From Fibrobacter sp. UWB11 (GTDB lineage Bacteria; Fibrobacterota; Fibrobacteria; Fibrobacterales; Fibrobacteraceae), in assembly GCF_900143015.1 (NCBI RefSeq), contig NZ_FSRT01000001.1, forward strand, positions 930,001 through 994,000: a stretch of DNA of 64,000 nt, read 5' to 3'. The notes under the pieces are model-generated. The model had not been told where the DNA came from and did no database searches. It saw only the letters and a list, made by a program, of their open reading frames with translations. The position numbers and the translations under genes are program-made. Below are positions 58,839 to 64,000 of this stretch, in pieces; the first letter of the stretch is position 1, and each line of letters opens with the position of its first letter.

Positions 58839-59528
58839 TTAGAACTCGATGAGTCCCTTAGCTTCGTCAGCGAGGATGACCTTCGTTGCCATACCGATGA
58901 ACAAGCCGTGTCCAACGATACCCACGATGTGTTCGAGGTCGCGGGCGAGCTTGTCCGGGTCTGCAATGGGAGCGAACTTCGCATCGGCGATGAGGTTGCC
59001 AGAATCGCTAATCACCGGACCGTCCTTGCCTGGAGCGCCCATGCGAACCTTGACTTCGCCACCGAGCTTTTTCACGCGTTCGGTTACGACGGCGATGGCG
59101 CCCGGGATGATTTCGAGAGGTACGGCAAACTTGGTGCCGAGCTGCTGCACGGCCTTGCCGCTATCTGCGATAATCACGTAGTTGTCCGTCATGGAGGCGA
59201 CAATCTTTTCGAGGAGGTGAGCTGCACCGCGGCCCTTGATGAGGTTACGGTTCGGGTCGATTTCGTCGGCACCGTCGATAACCATGTCGAGATGGCTGAC
59301 TTCGCCCATTTCCTTGAGTGGGATGCCGAGGCTACGGCATTGGAGTGTCGTGCTCCAGCTGGTCGAAACGCCCGTCACATGGATGCCTTCAGTCTTGATG
59401 CGTTCGGCAAGGCGGTTCACCATGTGAGCTGCCGTACTGCCAGTGCCGAGACCGACAATCATTCCGTCCTTGATCATGTCTGCGGCGCGAACGCCTGCAG
59501 CCTTCTTGAGTTCGTCCATCGATGCCAT
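58839..59528 (-). CDS. rpiA: Ribose-5-phosphate isomerase A
   Basis: The 229-residue enzyme interconverts ribose-5-phosphate and ribulose-5-phosphate. It has MIVGLGTGSTAAHMVNRLAER (phosphate loop), MVIDGADEIDPNRNLIKGRGAAHLLEKIVA (catalytic Asp and Lys region) and the C-terminal GIVGHGLFIGMATKVILA. The ATG at 59528 is chosen because AAAGGAG lies nine bases upstream and it shares a base with the slyD stop (TAATG); the ATG at 59537 would sit directly against that site. It is coupled to slyD. Confidence 0.93.
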   Translation of the reverse strand: MASMDELKKAAGVRAADMIKDGMIVGLGTGSTAAHMVNRLAERIKTEGIHVTGVSTSWSTTLQCRSLGIPLKEMGEVSHLDMVIDGADEIDPNRNLIKGRGAAHLLEKIVASMTDNYVIIADSGKAVQQLGTKFAVPLEIIPGAIAVVTERVKKLGGEVKVRMGAPGKDGPVISDSGNLIADAKFAPIADPDKLARDLEHIVGIVGHGLFIGMATKVILADEAKGLIEF

Positions 59529-60157
59529 TAGCGCCATCTCCTTTCGTTTGAATCAAAATTGTCGTCGCCCATGCGATTGTCGTAACTGTCGTAGTTATCG
59601 TAGCCGTCGTAATCATCTTCGTCCGGGAATCCGGATTCCTGTTCGGTAAAGCTTGCTTCTACGATGTCTACAATTTCGACGTTGAATGTCAAATTCTTGC
59701 CTGCAAACGGGTGGTTCCCATCTACAATTACAGTGTCTTCGAGAATTTCCTTGATGGTGTAAATGCCATCGCATTGTTCGTCGTCATCGTCCAAGTTTAG
59801 GTCGTTCACGAATTCTTCGGCGGTATCCGGCAATTGGAACTCACGGATATCATTGTCTTGGAACATTTCGAGCTCCATGCCAATCCAGAGTTCTCCGACT
59901 TCGCTGAGTTCTTCCTTGGGAACTGTAAGAATGAGGTCCTGGCGGTATTCACCATAACCCAAATTTGCAGGAATGTTCACGGTGAACTTTTCACCCAGAC
60001 GGCGTCCCGCCAGTGCGTCTTCGAGTCCAGGAATGATGTTATTGTATCCGTGGATGTACACGAACGGGTGGGAGGCGGGGACTTCTTCAAGAATCCTTTT
60101 GCCTTCTCTGAGGGTGTAGGCTATGCTCACCTTCATCTTGTCTTGAATGACTACCAT
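59528..60157 (-). CDS. slyD: SlyD-type FKBP peptidyl-prolyl isomerase with acidic Tyr/Asp tail
   Basis: The 209-residue protein has a split FKBP domain: DKMKVSIAYTLREGKRILEE and HPFVYIHGYNNIIPGLEDALAGRRLGEKFTVNIPANLGYGEY, then the insert-in-flap chaperone domain, then GNHPFAGKNLTFNVEIVDIVEAS. It catalyses proline isomerisation and acts as a folding helper. The tail of about 40 residues replaces the His-rich metal tail of enteric SlyD with an Asp/Tyr/Asn repeat (DGYDNYDSYDN). The ATG at 60157 is supported by TACATTTG six bases upstream. It is first in the slyD-rpiA pair. Confidence 0.88.
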   Translation of the reverse strand: MVVIQDKMKVSIAYTLREGKRILEEVPASHPFVYIHGYNNIIPGLEDALAGRRLGEKFTVNIPANLGYGEYRQDLILTVPKEELSEVGELWIGMELEMFQDNDIREFQLPDTAEEFVNDLNLDDDDEQCDGIYTIKEILEDTVIVDGNHPFAGKNLTFNVEIVDIVEASFTEQESGFPDEDDYDGYDNYDSYDNRMGDDNFDSNERRWR

Positions 60158-60163
60158 ACACCG

Positions 60164-60171
60164 CAAATGTA
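60164..60171 (-). promoter_or_regulatory. TACATTTG -10 element, 6 bases before slyD
   Basis: On the minus strand TACATTTG is followed by CGGTGT and the ATG, with no ribosome site. Confidence 0.5.
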
Positions 60172-60225
60172 GTAAATTTGCCTAATTTCGCCACTTATAT
60201 TAAATTGTTTTTCTAAATTGCAAGT

Positions 60226-60954
60226 ATGCTTTACGGTATTTGTTCTGATATCCATTCCAATGCCACCGCGTTTAAGGCCGTTTTGGAGTCGATGCGCGAT
60301 AATGGCGTGGAACGGAAGGTTTGCCTTGGGGATATTGTTGGTTATGGTGTCGATACGGATGAATGTGTCGACTTAGTTCGTGAAAACATGGATTTTTGCC
60401 TGATCGGAAACCACGACAGCGTGGCGGTCAAGAACGAATCGAGCGAGGGGTTCAACCCTTATGCAAAACAGGCAATTGAATGGACACAAAAGCATCTGTC
60501 CAAGGAATCCATTTCGTACATCCGTTCGCTTCCGTACATTCACGAAGAAAATGATATTTGCTTTGTGCATGCGTCTCCGCTATCTCCGGCAGATTGGGTC
60601 TATGTGACCGACCTCGAAGATGCGTTGAACGCCTTTGACCATTTCTCGGAACGTTACTGTTTTGTGGGTCATACGCACAGCCCAGTCATCATTGCTAGCC
60701 GTCCTTTGGCAATTCCAAAAATTCTCGACGAGTACGAATACGTGATTGCCAATACCGAACGCCTGTTGGTGAACGTCGGTAGTGTGGGGCAACCCCGCGA
60801 CCGCGACCCGCGTGCCTGCTGGTGCATGCTCGACACCGAGACCAAGTGCGTGCGACTCATCCGCGTGGATTACGATATCCGTGAAACGCAAAACCGCATG
60901 AAAAAGCAGGGGATGCCCTCGTTTTTGATTGATCGACTATCGGTGGGGCGTTAA
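60226..60954 (+). CDS. Metallophosphoesterase of the YfcE-like family
   Basis: The 242-residue protein has all calcineurin-like phosphoesterase motifs: CSDIHSNATAF, CLGDIVGYGVD, IGNHDSVAV, FVHASP and FVGHTHSPVI. It should be a two-metal phosphodiesterase or protein phosphatase in the cytoplasm; the substrate is unknown. A TAAATTGC element lies four bases before the ATG and there is no ribosome site, so it may be leaderless. It abuts rlmH directly (stop codon TAA, then ATG), and folA follows, so the three form an operon. Confidence 0.85.
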   Translation: MLYGICSDIHSNATAFKAVLESMRDNGVERKVCLGDIVGYGVDTDECVDLVRENMDFCLIGNHDSVAVKNESSEGFNPYAKQAIEWTQKHLSKESISYIRSLPYIHEENDICFVHASPLSPADWVYVTDLEDALNAFDHFSERYCFVGHTHSPVIIASRPLAIPKILDEYEYVIANTERLLVNVGSVGQPRDRDPRACWCMLDTETKCVRLIRVDYDIRETQNRMKKQGMPSFLIDRLSVGR

Positions 60955-61416
60955 ATGAAATGGGTGTTGGCGGTGTTTGGCAAGGCTGGCTCTCCGTTAA
61001 TTGCGGAAGAGGTTGAAAAGTACGTAAAGCGTTTGCGCGGTTCTGCAAAGCCGCTTGAAGTGGTGGAGCTCAAGGAATCCAAGCTGGACGACCATGCCCA
61101 GGCGCTCGCTCAAGAGGCCGCGCTGTTTGAGAAAAAGTTCCCGCGCAACGAGTTCCGCCGCGTGATTCTTACCGAAGAAGGCAAACTCTTTGACACTGTA
61201 AAGCTTGCCGATACGCTTTCGGCCCGTTTCCCTGGAAATATCGTGTTCTTGATTGGCTCGGCGTACGGTATCGATGAAAACTTGAAAAAGTCCGCGGACT
61301 TGCTTTTGAGCCTTTCTCCATTGACATTTACCCACGATCACGCTCGGATGATTACGGCAGAGCAACTCTACCGCGTCCAGATGGTCATGCAAAATCACCC
61401 GTATCATCACAGGTAG
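60955..61416 (+). CDS. rlmH: 23S rRNA pseudouridine-1915 N3-methyltransferase
   Basis: The 153-residue SPOUT methyltransferase modifies pseudouridine 1915 in helix 69 of 23S rRNA. It has the C-terminal knot motifs VFLIGSAYGIDENL (usually IGGxxG; here IGSAYG), LSLSPLTFTHDHARMITAEQLYRVQMVMQNHPYHHR, the last residues being diagnostic. The length matches the family. It starts at the base after the phosphoesterase stop codon. Confidence 0.93.
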   Translation: MKWVLAVFGKAGSPLIAEEVEKYVKRLRGSAKPLEVVELKESKLDDHAQALAQEAALFEKKFPRNEFRRVILTEEGKLFDTVKLADTLSARFPGNIVFLIGSAYGIDENLKKSADLLLSLSPLTFTHDHARMITAEQLYRVQMVMQNHPYHHR

Positions 61417-61424
61417 TTGGCCTT

Positions 61425-61916
61425 ATGTTGATTTCCGCAATTGTAGCTGTTTCAGAAAACAATGTCATCGGGCGCGATGGACACTTGCCGTGGCACCTGT
61501 CTGCCGACCTCAAGCGCTTCAAGGCGATTACCACGGGGCATGCCATTATTCTTGGTCGCAAGAATTACGATGATATCGGACGTCCGCTCCCGAACCGCAC
61601 GAACTACGTGCTCACCCGCAACAAGGACTTTCAGGCTCCGGGCTGCATTGTCTGTTCTTCGCTCGGTGAAGCTATCGAGGCTGCCCGCGCTGCAGGCGAG
61701 ACGGAATGTTTTATCATTGGCGGTGCTGCTGTTTATCGCGAGGCGATGCCTCTGGTCGAAAAACTCTATTTGACTAGAGTCCTGTCGCACGTGGAAGGTG
61801 ATGTTTACTTCCCGGAATGGAACGATAAGTTCCAGAAAGAGAGCGAAGAATCGTTCCCGGCAGACGAAAAAAACGACTTTCCGACGGCCTTTGAAATTTG
61901 GGTACGAAAAAAATAA
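61425..61916 (+). CDS. folA: Dihydrofolate reductase
   Basis: The 163-residue enzyme reduces dihydrofolate to tetrahydrofolate with NADPH. It starts LISAIVAVSENNVIGRDGHLPWHLSADLKRFKAITTG, with the active-site LPWxLxxDLxxF pattern, then AIILGRKNYDDIGRPLPNRTNYVLTRN and the NADPH-binding CFIIGGAAVYREAMPLVEKLYLTRV. It is the last gene of the phosphoesterase-rlmH-folA unit, eight bases after rlmH. thyA is not in the window. Confidence 0.95.
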   Translation: MLISAIVAVSENNVIGRDGHLPWHLSADLKRFKAITTGHAIILGRKNYDDIGRPLPNRTNYVLTRNKDFQAPGCIVCSSLGEAIEAARAAGETECFIIGGAAVYREAMPLVEKLYLTRVLSHVEGDVYFPEWNDKFQKESEESFPADEKNDFPTAFEIWVRKK

Positions 61917-61955
61917 GGTTCCATAGCCCCTAGAATTACTTATTATATAACTGAG

Positions 61956-63653
61956 ATGTTGTTGAGGAATGGAAAGAGACTTTTAAAACTGCTAGTGGCG
62001 GCTTTTGCCGCTCTGGTCGTTTTATTCTTTGTAGTCAGCTTTGATGGTGCGTGCCGTCATGGCCTGTGCGACAATGTCATTAAGCTTAACGATGGATGGT
62101 CTATTTCATTTTCTGATGTCCATCTCCCGGCTTTGGAACATGTCTCCGATTTTCGCGTCCCCTCGAATATTCAACCGGGCGATACGATTATCTATGAACG
62201 AGACATGAGTGGCGATTCAATCCCATTGGCGACGACACTTCGATTCCATGCTTACCATGTGGCCGTGGCTGTTTATGTAGACAGTGTCTGTTATTATCGA
62301 TATGGCTTTGATCGCTTTGAAAAAGGCAATTTGGTGGGTAGCGGTATCCATAATGTGAACATGCCTGCGCACCTTGAACGCCATAAAATTCGCGTGGTAA
62401 CTATAGTTACAGAAAGTGCAGCCGCAAAATCTGTAGCCTCCATTGAACTTTTACGTTCGGGCAGCATGACGGACTATTTTGCGAAAAATTCCGAATCCAT
62501 TGTCATTGGCATTTTCCTCATGTTTTTCGGGATGATAGCCTTTGTGACGGGGGCTTGCGCTGTCGGGTTTGACAGGGCTTATTACCGCCTTATTTTGATT
62601 GGTGTGTTTGCGTTCTTGATGGGGCTTTGGACTCTGAACTATGCAAAGGGTATCCAAATTTTCTCCATGAACTACGCTCTGGATACAACGCTAGAGTACG
62701 TCTCGCTTTATCTTTCGGCAATCCCGTTTGGACTTCTGATCATCAATATGCGCTCGGGTAAGATTGCAAATTGGAAACTGAATGTGCTTAAGGGAATTGT
62801 TACTTTGGGCGCGGTGTTCTTTGTCGTGACGACTATTTTGCATTTCACGAATATTGCGCACTACCCGAAGTATTTGGTTGTTTACCACATTTACATTCTC
62901 GTATCGTTCCTGTTCATGGTGTTTTTCAAGGTCTTTTATGATCGTGGTGCCGGTTTGCAAGAAAAAATCCTCACTTCGGGAACGGTTGTCTTTGTCTTGT
63001 TTGGAATTGCGGATATTTTCCGTTACAACATCCAGAACCTGTTTGGAATGGAAAAGTCGTTCTTGGATTCAACCTGCTTGCCGTTTGGAACGCTGTTGTT
63101 TATTATCCTTTTGATGGTGGGCTATCTCGTCTACATGTACGAAGAACTGATGGACAAGACCGAAAAAGAAGTCCTCCGCCAGATTGCTTACAGGGATGCT
63201 TTGACCGGCATTTATAACCGTGCTAAGTGCGAACACATTTTTGAAGTCCTGAATCGCGACGACAACGATTACGCTATTGTTAGTATCGATGTCAATGGGC
63301 TTAAGTATGTGAATGACACGTTTGGACATTCTGCAGGCGATAAGCTCTTGTGCGCCTTTGCCGATGTGTTCAAGAATGCGTTTAATGGCATCGGAACGAC
63401 AATCCGCATGGGCGGTGACGAATTTGTGGCTATTGTTCGAGCTGAACACCTTTCTGACCTGAATACCGCCTTAAAGACGATGGTCCTTCTGGAAAAAGAT
63501 GCCAAGTTGCCGATCGCGGTTACGCTGAATGTTGCTTACGGTTACTCTGTACGCCGCCGTGGTGACGCAGTGACTGCAATGGACGTTTATCGCATGGCCG
63601 ATGCCAACATGTACGCCATGAAACTCGCCTCCAAGCAACAGCGAATCGCGTAG
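61956..63653 (+). CDS. Membrane diguanylate cyclase (7TM sensor plus GGDEF)
   Basis: The 565-residue protein has a first helix (about 10-30), a periplasmic part of about 150 residues, seven membrane helices (about 180-400) resembling the 7TMR-DISM type, and a C-terminal GGDEF domain. The catalytic motif GGDEF is intact (residues 486-490), with AYRDALTGIYNRAKCEHIF opening the domain. No RxxD inhibitory site is visible before GGDEF, so product feedback may be absent. It should make cyclic di-GMP in response to an envelope signal. TATATAAC lies four bases before the ATG and there is no ribosome site. Confidence 0.88.
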   Translation: MLLRNGKRLLKLLVAAFAALVVLFFVVSFDGACRHGLCDNVIKLNDGWSISFSDVHLPALEHVSDFRVPSNIQPGDTIIYERDMSGDSIPLATTLRFHAYHVAVAVYVDSVCYYRYGFDRFEKGNLVGSGIHNVNMPAHLERHKIRVVTIVTESAAAKSVASIELLRSGSMTDYFAKNSESIVIGIFLMFFGMIAFVTGACAVGFDRAYYRLILIGVFAFLMGLWTLNYAKGIQIFSMNYALDTTLEYVSLYLSAIPFGLLIINMRSGKIANWKLNVLKGIVTLGAVFFVVTTILHFTNIAHYPKYLVVYHIYILVSFLFMVFFKVFYDRGAGLQEKILTSGTVVFVLFGIADIFRYNIQNLFGMEKSFLDSTCLPFGTLLFIILLMVGYLVYMYEELMDKTEKEVLRQIAYRDALTGIYNRAKCEHIFEVLNRDDNDYAIVSIDVNGLKYVNDTFGHSAGDKLLCAFADVFKNAFNGIGTTIRMGGDEFVAIVRAEHLSDLNTALKTMVLLEKDAKLPIAVTLNVAYGYSVRRRGDAVTAMDVYRMADANMYAMKLASKQQRIA

Positions 63654-64000
63654 GTGAGTTACTAGTTACTAGCATGTCACCCCGTACTTGTTACGGGGTC
63701 GACTTTTTTATACGAGAAGGCGATGCCGTCCCCATACGTGGATCATGACCACGTAAGAACTAGTTGCATTCAAGGCGAGTGTCGCAACAGGCTGCTTGCA
63801 GACTGTCATGATTGAGCCGAAGATGCTGACGCAAAGCGTCAAAGTTCTAAGTGGTCAAAGAGAACGGAGTCCGGCATGACAAGCCATCGTCATTGCGAGC
63901 GGAGCGAAGCAATCTATTCTGTAATGTGTATGGATTCCCTCCTTCGCGGTGCACAGTCGAGAATGACAGTTCTAAAAACTAATAACTCATAACCAATTTT
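63654..64000. repeat. Intergenic repeat mosaic at the right edge
   Basis: No gene is seen. It contains heptamers GAGTTAC, TAGTTAC, TAGCATG (63656-63676), a CACCCCGTA-CTTGT-TACGGGGTCG palindrome (63677-63702), a variable-stem hairpin copy (63772-63818), a CGTCATTGCGAGCGGAGCGA repeat (63889-63915) with a GAGAATGAC end near 63960, and heptamers ACTAATA, ACTCATA, ACCAATT (63978-63998). Confidence 0.75.

Overview
The window reads as a chromosomal segment of a Fibrobacter-type bacterium, close to the rumen cellulose degrader F. succinogenes. This is inferred from a TIGR02147-family gene (a family I know mainly from Fibrobacter paralogues) beside two lipoproteins, intracellular GH9 and GH116 glycosidases, a TtpC-type Ton system, and a promoter element close to TAnnTTTG as in the Bacteroidota/FCB group. 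The sequence carries no species label.

Layout. 1-3700: end of lolD, clpC, adk. 3900-7000: TIGR02147 gene and two lipoproteins. 7150-11400: leuB (-), a lipoprotein plus a decayed copy of its 3' end, ruvB and ruvA (-). 11760-22220: a one-direction surface polysaccharide cluster with O-acyltransferase, initiating sugar-phosphate transferase, epimerase, glycosyltransferases, Wzy, TupA-like ATP-grasp, carboxyethyl-amino-acid synthase-like enzyme, CapA and Wzx; it turns AT-rich from about 13.9 kb. 22220-22660: a convergent intergenic region with two copies of a structured element. 22660-28100: GH116 enzyme (-), small membrane protein, purN-rnhB, tRNA-Arg. 28340-33020: PBP1A, groEL/groES (-). 33400-44150: nucleotidyltransferase, AsmA-like protein, GH9, a ddl-tsaB-rimI-DUF218 operon (-), an epimerase, a UbiA prenyltransferase. 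44270-48410: small protein, rsgA, two unknown membrane/envelope proteins, nadD, rluA-like. 48500-53700: DUF3450-TtpC-ExbB-ExbD-TonB-TPR Ton energising operon. 53700-64000: U32 peptidase, small genes, a structured leader before an Ala/Pro-rich membrane protein, slyD-rpiA (-), phosphoesterase-rlmH-folA, and a membrane diguanylate cyclase.

Three features run through the whole window. (1) Many genes have a TATATTTG-like -10 element only 4-6 bases before the ATG and no Shine-Dalgarno, suggesting leaderless mRNAs, while operon-internal genes have normal ribosome binding sites. (2) Degenerate 7-bp tandem repeats (TAGTTAC-like) and several palindromic repeat families fill the intergenic spaces. (3) The same repeats also occur in frame inside at least five coding genes (rnhB, the U32 peptidase gene, ttpC, rsgA, the sugar transferase gene).

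The best candidates for something undescribed are the TupA/CEOS-like/CapA trio in the polysaccharide cluster, the duplicated structured element at 22.3-22.7 kb, and the structured RNA leader at 57.8 kb.
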